Of a stretch of 64,000 bases of DNA, positions 17,494-26,955 are shown piece after piece. The DNA lies in contig NZ_JNZS01000006.1 of the NCBI RefSeq assembly GCF_000718515.1, positions 1-64,000 on the forward strand. Reading direction: 5' to 3'. Within the stretch, counting starts at the first letter, position 1. Each line of letters opens with the position of its first letter. A model generated the notes under the pieces. It did not search any database. It was not told the DNA's origin and saw only the letters and a list, made by a program, of their open reading frames with translations. Position numbers and translations under genes: made by a program. The DNA is from Micromonospora parva. Lineage in GTDB: Bacteria; Actinomycetota; Actinomycetes; Mycobacteriales; Micromonosporaceae.

Positions 17494-18473
17494 ACGACCT
17501 GGAACGGCGTTACCTCCGGCTGTTGCGCGCGTACCCCGCCGAGTACCGGCGCGCCCGCGGCGCCGAAATCGTCGGCACCTACCTCGACCTGGCCGCCAGT
17601 GACCAACGCTGGCCCACACCGCCGGACGCCGCGGACCTGGTGCGCGGCGGCCTCCGCCAGCGGCTGCGGGCCGCGGGCGTCACCGGTCTGATTCCCGGGG
17701 TACGCCTCGCGGCGCTGCTGTCCCTCGTCACCGCTAGCGCTCTCGCTGGTGTGTGGGGTGCGGCAGAGCAACATCCGCCGCCCGCGGAGTGGGGAGTCCC
17801 GCACGTCGGCCCCTTCGTCTCGCTCGGTGTCGTCGCGTGGGCGGCATGGTTGCTGGTGGCGGTGGTGACGGCCGTCGCGCCGAGTCGGGTCGCCCGGCTG
17901 TCCATCACCGTCGCGCTCCTGCTCACTCTGGCGCTGCCGCCGGTGGCCGCTGTGCTCGACGCCCCCCGACCACCGCTGTTCGTGCTTCTGCCGCAGGTGG
18001 TCCTGGGCCTGCTCGGGCTCGCCCTGCCCGACCGACTTCCGACGGCGATCCGGCTCACGCCACTGCTGTCCGCACTGTTGACGCTGGTGGCGACGGAGTT
18101 GCTGGTCGGCTTGGACGCAGTCGACAGCTACTACGGCATCACCATGACGATCTTCCTGCCCTCCGTCGGCGGACTGCTGCTTGTCGTCGGGGCGCTGCTG
18201 GCGACGGGTTTGGCTGCGGGCGGGGACACCCGCGGCGGCTGGGCGCTCGTCACACTGCTCACCCCCGCCGGCTTCCTGACGGTGCCCGGCCTGGCTGACA
18301 GCCTCAACTCGGCACACGGTGGTGTCACCTTCACGGACCTGGCCGCGAGCGCGGTCGCCGTCGCGGTCGTCGGTCCGGCCGTACTGCTCCTGACAGTCCT
18401 CGTTCGCGCCCGCCGGCCTGCCACCACCCCGACCCCGAGCCGACAGTGCCCCACCTGTGGAACGCGGGCCTGA
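17490..18473 (+). CDS. PadR-coupled polytopic membrane protein
   Basis: 327 residues. An N-terminal cytoplasmic helical part (LERRYLRLLRAYPAEYRRAR, residues 4-23) is followed by about eight membrane spans and a tail with CPTC. The N-terminal segment resembles in kind the one in the other PadR-linked membrane genes (ARRWPAEVRDDLRREW). Not assigned to a family; a permease-like or sensor role is only a guess. It overlaps the PadR gene by 4 bases. Confidence 0.75.
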   Translation: MNDLERRYLRLLRAYPAEYRRARGAEIVGTYLDLAASDQRWPTPPDAADLVRGGLRQRLRAAGVTGLIPGVRLAALLSLVTASALAGVWGAAEQHPPPAEWGVPHVGPFVSLGVVAWAAWLLVAVVTAVAPSRVARLSITVALLLTLALPPVAAVLDAPRPPLFVLLPQVVLGLLGLALPDRLPTAIRLTPLLSALLTLVATELLVGLDAVDSYYGITMTIFLPSVGGLLLVVGALLATGLAAGGDTRGGWALVTLLTPAGFLTVPGLADSLNSAHGGVTFTDLAASAVAVAVVGPAVLLLTVLVRARRPATTPTPSRQCPTCGTRA

Positions 18474-18481
18474 CCGCTCAT

Positions 18482-18554
18482 GATCGTGCTCGATCCTGGA
18501 TGTAGTGGCATCCGACGCTGCCCGACACCACTACATCCGGGATCGAGCGCGATC
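18482..18554. repeat. GATC-tipped palindrome, family B, copy 2
   Basis: Arms 18482-18508 and 18528-18554 pair at 25 of 27 positions; the core is GATGTAGTGG as in the copy at 14488-14581. The right arm lies inside the 3' end of the MptB-like gene and supplies its last codons and stop. It separates convergent genes. Confidence 0.85.
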
Positions 18555-19994
18555 TTCGCGGGGGCGCTGGAGGGTGATTGCCAGCGCGGTCAGGAGCAGG
18601 GCGGTCATCGCCACCCCGCCGGGGGCCTTGGTGAACCGGGCCAGATTGGTGCCGTCGGGCAGGGTGAGGAAGGCCGCCGCCGAGGCCGGCAGCACGAACC
18701 ATGTCGTCCGCCCGGCGGTGAGTGCGAGCAGCGCCAGGGGCCAGGTCGCGTACCAGGGGTGGAAGACCGGGGACAGCACGACGGTGGCGACCAGCGCCAG
18801 CGCCGCGCCGCGCAGCGCCACCCCGGGGCCGCTCCCCTCGACCTGCGCCACCCGTGGGACGTCGTCGGCACCGCGCAGCGCCCGCCAGGCCCGCCACCAC
18901 AGCACTGCCAGCACCCCGGCGAGCAGCAGCAGGGCGACAGCGCGGAGCACCGGCACCGCCTGCGGGTCCCGGCCGACCAGCGCGCCGGCGTAGTCGACGA
19001 CGAAGCCGACGGCGGTGGGTGGTGACGTCCACTGCTCGGAGTCGCCGCTGTGCGTCAGCCCGCCCACCCAGCCGAACCCGAGACCGGACGCCGCCGAGGT
19101 GACCAGCACCGCGCCGACGAGCCCTCCGGCCAGCCAGCCGCCGTCGCGCAGCAGCGCCCGCCACGTGTATCGGCCGCGCACCCCGGCCAACACGGCGAAC
19201 GGCACCACCACCACGGCGGTGGCCTTCACCGTGACCGCCAGGCCGAGCAGCGCCCCGGCCAGCAGCAGCGCCGCCGGCCTACCCGGCCGCCGGATCGCCA
19301 CCAGCAGCCCGCTGAGCAGCAGACCCAGCATCACCGCGTCGTTGTGGGCCCCGGCCACCAGGTGCACCCCGACCAGCGGCCCGGCCAGCGCCAGCCAGGC
19401 GGCCCGCCGGACCGGTACCCCGGCGGCGCGGGCCAGACCGGGCAGGCAGTACGCAGCCAGCAGAACGCCCGCCACGGCGATGACCCGCAGTGTCACGACC
19501 GTGCCGGTCAACCCGCCACCGACACCCACCGCGAGCGCGGCGAGCAGGACGAAGACCGGCCCGTACGGTGCCGGGGTGTCCCGCCAGATCGGGGCGACAG
19601 TGTCCAGCCAGGGGCAGCCGGCCGCCGCCACCCCCACCGCGTACGGGTCGACGCCGTGCGCGTACGTCCAGCCCTGGCAGGCGTACGAGTAGACGTCCCG
19701 GCTGCCCAGCGGTGGCGCGACGAGCAGCGGCAGCGCCCACAGCCCGGCGGTGACGTACGCCCATCGGGTCGACGGGGCACCGTCGCGCAGCGACCACCAC
19801 GCGCCGACCAGCAGCACGGTGCCGACCAGCCAGCAGGTCAGCGTGGCGGGGCCGTCCGGGGCTCGCCAGATCGACGCGGGTGTGACGCCCAGCGGGGCGT
19901 CGGGCAGCGCTCCGCCGAGGTGTGCGGCCACGGCGAGCAGAACGGCGCCGAGCAGGCCGGCGTACCGGGAGAGAGCGGCACCGGGAGCGGTCAC
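18531..19994 (-). CDS. MptB-like alpha-1,6-mannosyltransferase paralogue 2
   Basis: 487-residue GT-C membrane enzyme related to mycobacterial MptA/MptB, which extend the mannan core of lipomannan from polyprenyl phosphomannose. About thirteen spans. Shared blocks with its neighbour: GSRDVYSYACQG, DPYAVGV, CPWLDTVAPIWRDTPAPYGP, and AGAHNDAVMLGLLL. Start at the GTG at 19994 after GGGAAGG, 14 bases downstream of the paralogue's stop; a longer upstream frame overlaps that gene. The last codons are in the family B palindrome arm. It is the last gene of the leftward glnE operon. Confidence 0.85.
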   Translation of the reverse strand: MTAPGAALSRYAGLLGAVLLAVAAHLGGALPDAPLGVTPASIWRAPDGPATLTCWLVGTVLLVGAWWSLRDGAPSTRWAYVTAGLWALPLLVAPPLGSRDVYSYACQGWTYAHGVDPYAVGVAAAGCPWLDTVAPIWRDTPAPYGPVFVLLAALAVGVGGGLTGTVVTLRVIAVAGVLLAAYCLPGLARAAGVPVRRAAWLALAGPLVGVHLVAGAHNDAVMLGLLLSGLLVAIRRPGRPAALLLAGALLGLAVTVKATAVVVVPFAVLAGVRGRYTWRALLRDGGWLAGGLVGAVLVTSAASGLGFGWVGGLTHSGDSEQWTSPPTAVGFVVDYAGALVGRDPQAVPVLRAVALLLLAGVLAVLWWRAWRALRGADDVPRVAQVEGSGPGVALRGAALALVATVVLSPVFHPWYATWPLALLALTAGRTTWFVLPASAAAFLTLPDGTNLARFTKAPGGVAMTALLLTALAITLQRPREDRARSRM

Positions 19995-20008
19995 CGGCGC
20001 ACCTTCCC

Positions 20009-21418
20009 TCAGTCGGCGGCGACCGGCTGACGGGCCGCCCGAGCCGACCGTACCAACCGGACGACCACCACGATCACCAACAGCGTCATCAGCGGCGCCC
20101 CGACCGTCTTGGTGTACCGGGGCAGCCCGGTGCCGTCCGGAAGGATCAGGAACGAGGCGACCAGGGCGACCACGACGAACCATCCGGTCCGCCGGGCGGT
20201 GGCGGCCAGCACGAACAACGGCCACGTCCAGTACCAGGGGTGCACCACCGGCGAGAGCGCGACCGTCACGGCGAGCGCGAGGCCGGCGTAGAACAGCGGG
20301 TCACGGGTGCGGGAACGCCACCAGAGCCAGACGAGCAGGACGGCCAGCACCACCACGGCGATCGCGCGGGTCGCCGGCAACGCGTCGATGTGAGCGCCGA
20401 ACGGCACCGCGAGATAGTTGATGGTCTGCCCGATGGCGGTGGGTGGGGAGGTCCAGGCGATGGCGGCGCCGCCCTGGGAGAGTCCGCCGATCCAGCCGAA
20501 GTCCAGCCCACCGACGACTGTCACGCCGACCACTGTAGCGACCGCGCCGCCGACCACCCAGCCGCCGTCGCGGATCAGCGTCCGGATCCGGAACGGCCCG
20601 GCGGTGGCCGCCAGCGCGGCGAACGGCACCACCACCACGGCGGTGACCTTGATCGCCACGGCGACACCGAGGAGCAACCCGCCGACCAGCAGCAGCCCGC
20701 GTCGGCCCGGGTGGGAGGCCACCACGGCCAGCCCACCGACCAGTGCGGCGAGCATCAGCACGTCGTTGTGGGGGCCACCGATCAGGTGCGTCGCGACCAG
20801 CGGGCAGCCCAGCGCCAACCACACCGCCCGGCCGGCCGGAACCCCGGCTCGGCGGGCCAGCACCGGCAGCGCCCACGCGGTCAGCGCCACGCCGACCAGC
20901 GACAGGGCCCGGAACAGCACGATGCTGGCGGTCAGCGAACCGGTGACCTCGACCACCGCGCCCGCGATGAGCACGAACAGCGGCCCGTACGGCGCCGGGG
21001 TGTCCCGCCAGATGACCGAAACCGTGTCCAGCCAGGGGCAGGGCAGTGCGGACACACCCTGCTCGTACGGGCTGATGCCGGCGGCGAAGCTGGCGCCCTG
21101 GCACGCGTACGCGTAGACGTCCCGGCTGCCGAAGGGGGGTGCGACGAGCAGCGGCAGCAGCCACAGGCCCACGGTGACCAGCGCCCAACGGGTCGACGGC
21201 ACGCCGTCACGCAGCGCCCACCAGGCGTACGCCAGCAGGCCGGTGCCGACCGCCCAGGCGGCGAGAATCAGCGGGCCGTTGGGGCCCTGCCAGATGCTGA
21301 CCGGGGTGCTGCGCAGCGGGCCGCTGGGGAACGCTCCCCGGAGGAACGCGGACAGCGCGATCAGCGTCGAGCCGGCCAGGCCGGTCCAGCGCGCGAGGTG
21401 GGAAGGCACGCCCGACAT
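20009..21418 (-). CDS. MptB-like alpha-1,6-mannosyltransferase paralogue 1
   Basis: 469 residues, a tandem relative of the gene at 18531-19994 with the same blocks: GSRDVYAYACQG, CPWLDTVSVIWRDTPAPYGPLFV, GGPHNDVLMLAALV and IWQGPNGPLILAAW. It likely uses polyprenyl phosphomannose to build surface mannan or a related glycan. The ATG at 21418 is 39 bases after the preceding membrane gene, so the genes form one operon. The paralogues diverge most in the last spans, which suggests different acceptors. Confidence 0.85.
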   Translation of the reverse strand: MSGVPSHLARWTGLAGSTLIALSAFLRGAFPSGPLRSTPVSIWQGPNGPLILAAWAVGTGLLAYAWWALRDGVPSTRWALVTVGLWLLPLLVAPPFGSRDVYAYACQGASFAAGISPYEQGVSALPCPWLDTVSVIWRDTPAPYGPLFVLIAGAVVEVTGSLTASIVLFRALSLVGVALTAWALPVLARRAGVPAGRAVWLALGCPLVATHLIGGPHNDVLMLAALVGGLAVVASHPGRRGLLLVGGLLLGVAVAIKVTAVVVVPFAALAATAGPFRIRTLIRDGGWVVGGAVATVVGVTVVGGLDFGWIGGLSQGGAAIAWTSPPTAIGQTINYLAVPFGAHIDALPATRAIAVVVLAVLLVWLWWRSRTRDPLFYAGLALAVTVALSPVVHPWYWTWPLFVLAATARRTGWFVVVALVASFLILPDGTGLPRYTKTVGAPLMTLLVIVVVVRLVRSARAARQPVAAD

Positions 21419-21457
21419 GCTGCCAGCACTCCGGTCGGGCAGCGACGGCAGGCACCG

Positions 21458-23074
21458 TCAGCAGTGCTGGGCCGGGGCCAGGCTGCTGGAGATCGTGTAG
21501 TCGCCGGCCGAGCGGACCCGTACCTCGGTGAACCCGTCCGCGCCCTGTCGCACGCAGCCGTCCGGGCCGTCCAGCGACAGCCAGCGGGACCAGCGCACCC
21601 GCACCGGCACGTCGCCGGGCGCGGCGGTCAGCCGCACCGAGCCCCGGTCGGCGGCGACGAGCTGGCCGGGTGCGCCGACCAGCGGCGTCGGGTCGGCGAC
21701 CGCGTACAGCCGCCAGGTCGGATCACGCCAGACCTCCCGCAGGTACGGCAGGCCGGCGCGGATCAACGCGGCCTCGTCGCGGCCCCACCGGTCGGCCGGG
21801 GCGTCCGGTGCGATCGCCACGTACGTCACCGCCTCGCCGTGGAGCCACCGCTGGTAGGTCTGCGCGTTCAGGGTGCCGTCGTAGAACAGCGCGTTGCGGT
21901 CACTGTCGACCTGGCGTTCCCAGCCCCGGGCCAACGGCACTGTCGGTGGCAGGTACGCGGACTCCCAGTGGTCGCGCAGTGGCACCACCTCGACCCGTCC
22001 GGCGGGCTGGATACGTTGCAGTTCCTCGACGAGCGGGCGGTGGAACGCCGGGGCGCTCTCCGGGGCACCGGCCCGGGTGACGTCGCTCGTCATCACCGGC
22101 GACTGCCACCACACCGTCGCGGCGAGCAGCCCGGCCAGCCACGGCGTCGGCAGCGGCGCGTACCCGGCCAGCACGGGCAGCGCGAAGAGCATCGGCAGCC
22201 GCAGCGCGTTGGAACCGATCGGGCTGGGCACGTAGTACGCCCCGATCAGGAGCAGCACGGTGAGCACCGCGCCGATGCGCAGCACCCGGCGGCGGCGCGG
22301 CAGCAGGACCGCCACCAGCACGGCGAGGGCGACGTTGATCCGCATCGACTCGGCCGAGTACGGCTGGGTGCCGCCGTTGCCGAACAGGACCGCGATCGGC
22401 GCCACGGTGACGATCGGCGCCAGGGCCAGGACGAGTCCCTCGGCCAGTGGAGCCTCGGCCCGCCATCCACCCGCCAGCGCCCGCCCCGGCCCGTCGCCGC
22501 GCCGCACTGCCGCCAGCAGCAGCGCGGCCCCGGCCAGCCCGGTGAACAGGCCGGCGACCGGGCTCGCCGCCGTCGCCACCGCGGCGCAGGCGGCGGCGAG
22601 GGCCAACCGGACCGGACGCGGCGGGCGTTCGGTGCTGATCGCGCAGAGCGCCAGCAGGCCGAACGTCAGCCCGACGGCGAAGGTGACCCGCCCGCTCGCC
22701 AGGTTGCCGACCAGGACCACGGCACCGAGGACGCCGGCCAACAGCGGGCGTCGGGCCCGGTTGCGGGCGAACAGCCAGGCCAGCGCGAACGCGCCGAGCA
22801 CGGCGGCGACCGCCCCCAGTGGACGCACCCCGACCAACGCGCCCAACCGGGCGGTGAACAGGCTGTAGCCGTACTGGTTGACGCCGCCGTACCAACCGAG
22901 GTCGAGGGGCGTCGCACCGTACCGGTCGGCGAAGTCGGCGCGGGCCACCTGCGCCGCGAGGTCGGTGCCCATCCGGGGCGCGAGCAGGAACGCGACGGCG
23001 AGCAGCACCGCCACCCCGGTCGCCGCCACCCAGCCGGTGCGCCGCCCGAGCGGGCGTGGCGACACCTCAGGCAT
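21458..23074 (-). CDS. polytopic membrane protein linked to glnE
   Basis: 538 residues: about twelve spans and a soluble tail (residues about 340-538) ending AGDYTISSSLAPAQHC. The first loop contains ADRYGATPLDLGWYGGVNQYGYS. Position and shape suggest a GT-C-type surface-glycan enzyme like the two genes after it, but no motif proves it. It overlaps glnE by 8 bases (23067-23074), so it is translated with glnE. Confidence 0.7.
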   Translation of the reverse strand: MPEVSPRPLGRRTGWVAATGVAVLLAVAFLLAPRMGTDLAAQVARADFADRYGATPLDLGWYGGVNQYGYSLFTARLGALVGVRPLGAVAAVLGAFALAWLFARNRARRPLLAGVLGAVVLVGNLASGRVTFAVGLTFGLLALCAISTERPPRPVRLALAAACAAVATAASPVAGLFTGLAGAALLLAAVRRGDGPGRALAGGWRAEAPLAEGLVLALAPIVTVAPIAVLFGNGGTQPYSAESMRINVALAVLVAVLLPRRRRVLRIGAVLTVLLLIGAYYVPSPIGSNALRLPMLFALPVLAGYAPLPTPWLAGLLAATVWWQSPVMTSDVTRAGAPESAPAFHRPLVEELQRIQPAGRVEVVPLRDHWESAYLPPTVPLARGWERQVDSDRNALFYDGTLNAQTYQRWLHGEAVTYVAIAPDAPADRWGRDEAALIRAGLPYLREVWRDPTWRLYAVADPTPLVGAPGQLVAADRGSVRLTAAPGDVPVRVRWSRWLSLDGPDGCVRQGADGFTEVRVRSAGDYTISSSLAPAQHC

Positions 23075-26000
23075 CGAGGACCCGTTCGGCCGCGGCGCGG
23101 GAGCGACGGCCGGTGCGCAGGTACTCGTCGAGGAACTCCCCCGGGTCGTCGCGGCCGAGCAGCCGGGCCACCCCGGCCAACTCCACCCCGTGCCGGGGCA
23201 GTTGGTCGCCGGCCCGGCCCCGGACCAGCATCAACGCGTTGCGGACCTGGGCGGCCAGGGTCCAACCGGCGGCCATCTCCGCGGCGTCGGCCGGGTCGAT
23301 CAGGCCGGCCCGCTCGGCCGCCGCGAGGACGTCGAGGGTACGCGTGCCGCGCAGCGCCGGGTTCGCGCCGGCGTGCCGGAGCTGGACGAGTTGCACCGCC
23401 CACTCCACGTCGGCGAGCCCACCGCGACCCAGCTTGGTGTGGGTGGCCGGGTCGGCACCCCGGGGCAGCCGTTCGGTCTCCACCCGGGCCTTGATCCGCC
23501 GGATCTCGACGACCTGCTCGCGGGTCAGCCCGTCGGCCGGGTACCGCACCGGCTCGATCATCGCCTCGAACTCGGCGCCCAGGCCCGCGTCGCCGCAGAC
23601 GAACCGGGCGCGCAGCAGCGCCTGCGCCTCCCACACCCGCGACCAGCGGGCGTAGTACGCCGCGTACGCGGCGAGGCTGCGGACCAGCGGACCCTGCCGA
23701 CCCTCCGGGCGCAGGTCGGCGTCGACCCCCAGCGGCGGGTCGGGGGCGGGCACGCCGAGCAGTCGACGAAGTTCCTCGGCGATCGCGTGCGCGGCGGCGC
23801 TGGCGGCGCTCTCGCCGACCCCGGCGGGCGGGTCGTAGACGAAGAGCACGTCGGCGTCGGAGAGGTAGTTCGACTCGTACCCGCCGAGCCGGCCCATGCC
23901 GATCACCGCGAACCGCAACCCTTCCGGCGCGGGTTGGCTGGCCTGGGCGGCCCGCAGCGCGGCGGCCAGGGTGGCGTCGGTGACGTCCGCGAGCGCCGTA
24001 CCGACCTGGGTGATGTCGGACAGGCCGGGAGCCGGCCGGTTCGCGCCGTCCGGTCGGGTGGGTGTGGGTGCGAGCGAACCCGCCCGGCAGAGCACGTCGG
24101 CGCAGGCCACCCGGACCAGTTCCCGACGGCGCAGCGCGCGCACCGCGCTGGTCGCCTCCACCGGGTCGGCGTGCCGGGCCGCCGCCGCCAGGAACCCCTC
24201 CCGCAGCACCTCCGGCGGGCGCGGGGCCAGCTCGTTCTCCTCGGCCAGCAGCCGCAGCGCCTCCGGATCACGGGCCAGCAGGTCGGCCACGTACCGGGAC
24301 AGGGCGAGGACCCGGGCGAGCCGGCGGGCGACCGGGCCCCCGTCGCGCAACAGCCGCAGATACCAGGGGGTGCTGCCCAGCTTGTCGGAGACCTTGCGGT
24401 AGTTGAGCAGCCCCCGGTCCGGCTCCGGCGCGTCGGCGAACTCGCTGAGCAGCACCGGCAACAGCGTGCGCTGGATGGCGGCTGTGCGGCTCACCCCTCC
24501 GGTGAGCGCCTGGAGGTGACGCAGCGCCCCGGCCGGGTCGGCGAAGCCGAGGATCTCCAGGCGGTTGCGGGCCGCCTCCGGGGTAAGTCGCAACCCGTCG
24601 GCCGGCACCCGGGCCACCGACTCCAGCAGCGGCCGGTACAGCAGTTTGGCGTGCAGTCGGCGTACCTCGGTGGCGTGGGTGACCCACTCGGCCCGGAAGC
24701 TCTCGACCGCGCTGCGCCCCGGCGCGGCCGTGAAACCCAGCGCGGCGGCGAGCCAGCGCAACGCGCCCGGTTCGGCGGGCACCGTGTGCGTACGACGTAG
24801 CCCTTGGAGTTGCAGTCGGTGCTCGACGCTGCGCAGGAAACGGTAGCCGCGCAGCAGGGCCTCGCCGTCGGCCCGACCGACGTAGCCGCCGGCGACCAGG
24901 GCGCGCAACGCCGGGATGGTGCCCGGCTCGCGGAGCGTCTCGTCGCCGCGACCGTGCACGAGTTGCAGCAACTGGACGGCGAACTCGATGTCGCGCAGCC
25001 CGCCGGGACCGCGCTTGATCTCGCGTTCCAGCTCCTTCGGCGGGATGTTGTCGATGATCCGGCGACGCATGGCGCGGACGTCCTCGACCGCCTCGGGTCG
25101 TTCGGCGGCCCGCCAGACCAGCGGCGCGAGCTGGTCGATCCACTCCTGGGCCAGCGGCAGGTCACCGGCGGCCGGGCGGGCCTTCAGCAGCGCCTGGAAC
25201 TCCCAGGTGCGTGCCCATCGCCGGTAGTAGGCCAGGTGGCTGGCGAGGGTCCGCACCAGCGGGCCCCGGCTGCCCTCGGGGCGCAGCGCGGCGTCGACCG
25301 GCCAGGCGACCAGCCCACAGATGGAGATCAACCGGGTCGCCACCTGGGTCGCGGCGGACAGGTCGGCGTCCTCGGCGGCGACGAAGATGACGTCCACGTC
25401 GGAGACGTAGTTCAGCTCGCCGCCGCCGCACTTGCCCATTGCCACGACCGCCAGCCGGGGCCGCTCGGTGCCGTCGGCCAGCTCGGCGACAGCGATCTCG
25501 TACGCCGCTGACAGCGTCGCGTCGGCCAGCGCGGAGAGCGCGGCCATCGTCTGCTCCAGGCCGCGACCGCCGGTGAGGTCGGCCGCCGCGATTCGCAACA
25601 ACGCCAGGCGGTACGCGGTCCGCAGCGCCGCCACCGGGTGGCCGCCGTCGGCCGGCTCCAGCCGCCCCTCGGCGATCGGGGCGAGCCCATCCGGGGCGGT
25701 CCGCAGCGCCTGGTAGTGCTCGGGGTGGGCCACCAGGTGGTCGCCGAGCGCCGACGAGGCGCCGAGCACCGCCACCAGCCGCCGCCGCAGCCCGGGGTCG
25801 TTGTGCAGGTCCGCGAGCAGCGGCGACTCGACACCGCCATCGGTGGCGCGGCTCCCGGCGGTGCCGTCGGCGCTGCGGCTCTCCGCTTCCACGATGCGGT
25901 GCAGCTGCCGCAGCGCCAGGTCCGGGTCGGCGGCCCGGGACAGCGCGGCGAGCAACTCCGCGGCGGCCTCGTCGACCGGCTCCTGCTCGGCCGGCTGCCA

Positions 26001-26114
26001 CAGCCGCAGCCCCTGCGGGCCGAGCAGGTCCGCGGCGCGCGCGCCGCCGTCGCCCTCGGCGGTGCCGAAGCCGTACCGGGCGAGCCGGCCCGGTGCCCTG
26101 GTCGGCCGGCTCAT
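23067..26114 (-). CDS. glnE: bifunctional glutamine synthetase adenylyltransferase/deadenylyltransferase
   Basis: 1015 residues with two nucleotidyltransferase domains. The first has GELNYVSDVDVIFVAAEDAD near residue 235, the second ESNYLSDADVLFVYDP near residue 750. Each is followed by a DxDLRPEG-like block (VDAALRPEGSRGPLVR and VDADLRPEGRQGPLVR) and a regulatory helical domain (KRGPGGLRDIEF, KLGRGGLADVEW). The second copy keeps Asp where the first has Ala in that block. GlnE adds AMP to, and removes it from, the tyrosine of GlnA1. Start at the ATG at 26114, overlapping the amidotransferase stop (ATGA). Confidence 0.96.
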   Translation of the reverse strand: MSRPTRAPGRLARYGFGTAEGDGGARAADLLGPQGLRLWQPAEQEPVDEAAAELLAALSRAADPDLALRQLHRIVEAESRSADGTAGSRATDGGVESPLLADLHNDPGLRRRLVAVLGASSALGDHLVAHPEHYQALRTAPDGLAPIAEGRLEPADGGHPVAALRTAYRLALLRIAAADLTGGRGLEQTMAALSALADATLSAAYEIAVAELADGTERPRLAVVAMGKCGGGELNYVSDVDVIFVAAEDADLSAATQVATRLISICGLVAWPVDAALRPEGSRGPLVRTLASHLAYYRRWARTWEFQALLKARPAAGDLPLAQEWIDQLAPLVWRAAERPEAVEDVRAMRRRIIDNIPPKELEREIKRGPGGLRDIEFAVQLLQLVHGRGDETLREPGTIPALRALVAGGYVGRADGEALLRGYRFLRSVEHRLQLQGLRRTHTVPAEPGALRWLAAALGFTAAPGRSAVESFRAEWVTHATEVRRLHAKLLYRPLLESVARVPADGLRLTPEAARNRLEILGFADPAGALRHLQALTGGVSRTAAIQRTLLPVLLSEFADAPEPDRGLLNYRKVSDKLGSTPWYLRLLRDGGPVARRLARVLALSRYVADLLARDPEALRLLAEENELAPRPPEVLREGFLAAAARHADPVEATSAVRALRRRELVRVACADVLCRAGSLAPTPTRPDGANRPAPGLSDITQVGTALADVTDATLAAALRAAQASQPAPEGLRFAVIGMGRLGGYESNYLSDADVLFVYDPPAGVGESAASAAAHAIAEELRRLLGVPAPDPPLGVDADLRPEGRQGPLVRSLAAYAAYYARWSRVWEAQALLRARFVCGDAGLGAEFEAMIEPVRYPADGLTREQVVEIRRIKARVETERLPRGADPATHTKLGRGGLADVEWAVQLVQLRHAGANPALRGTRTLDVLAAAERAGLIDPADAAEMAAGWTLAAQVRNALMLVRGRAGDQLPRHGVELAGVARLLGRDDPGEFLDEYLRTGRRSRAAAERVLDA

Positions 26115-26881
26115 CAGTGCCCGAGCAGCGGCAGGCCGCGCCGCGTCGTGCTGTCGTCCAACTCGCCGAGGGCCAGCGCGGCGAACCGGGCGGCGAACGG
26201 TTGCCAGACCTCCTCGATGTCGGCCAGCACCGAGGCGCAGGCCGCTACCACCAGCTCCGGGTCGTAGCCCAGCTCGGCGAGTTGGGTCGAGTCGGTGGCC
26301 CAGTCGGCGATCATCGCGGCGTCGCACTCGATGTGGAACTGCAACCCCCACGCCCGGTCACCGAGGCGGAACGCCTGATGCGGGTAGCGGGTGGACGCGG
26401 CCAGCAGGGTGGCACCCCGGGGCAGCTCGGTGATCTCGTCGGAGTGCCACTGGAGCACGTCCGGGATCAACGGCACGTACCGGAACAGCGGATCGTTCTC
26501 GGCGGCGTCGCGCCGGCCGACCACGCCGGGACCGATCTCCGGCCCGGACGGGCTGCGCTCCACCAGGCCGGCGTGCGCGGTGGCGAGCAACTGCGCGCCC
26601 AGGCAGACCGCCAGGGTCGGCACCCGGTACCGGACCGCCTTGCGCAGCAGGCCCTCCACTGCGGGAAACCACTGTGCGCCGGGCGAGCCGTCCGGCAACG
26701 GGTACGCCTGTTGGTCGCCGCCGAGCACCACCAGCGCCGCGTACCCCTCCAGGTCGGCGGGGAGCTCGTCGCCGGCGTGCGGGCGAACCACCCACAGCTC
26801 CAGCCCAGCCTCGGTCAGCCACTCACCCAGCCGGCGCGCGTCGTCCGTCGGGTCGTTCTCGATCACCAGCGCGGTTGCCAC
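26114..26881 (-). CDS. class I glutamine amidotransferase-like protein
   Basis: 255 residues. The nucleophile is in VCLGAQLLATA, the oxyanion strand is LVVLGGDQQAYP, and the histidine-glutamate pair is in LQFHIECD. Likely hydrolyses glutamine or a gamma-glutamyl compound. The GTG at 26881 is 6 bases after TAGCCT (26888-26893), so the operon mRNA is probably leaderless. It is the first gene of a run through glnE and three membrane proteins. Linkage to glnE suggests a part in glutamine use, but the acceptor enzyme is not evident. Confidence 0.88.
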   Translation of the reverse strand: MATALVIENDPTDDARRLGEWLTEAGLELWVVRPHAGDELPADLEGYAALVVLGGDQQAYPLPDGSPGAQWFPAVEGLLRKAVRYRVPTLAVCLGAQLLATAHAGLVERSPSGPEIGPGVVGRRDAAENDPLFRYVPLIPDVLQWHSDEITELPRGATLLAASTRYPHQAFRLGDRAWGLQFHIECDAAMIADWATDSTQLAELGYDPELVVAACASVLADIEEVWQPFAARFAALALGELDDSTTRRGLPLLGH

Positions 26882-26955
26882 CCGTCGAGGCTAGCCGGTA
26901 CGCCGCACGGCGCCACGCCCCGGCACAGGGTGGCGGTGAGCGGGCCCGCTACGGC

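Noticed and set aside
19922..23494. Plus-strand open frame of about 1190 codons
   Set aside because: It is antisense to three membrane genes and part of glnE; its residues reflect third-position GC of the other strand.
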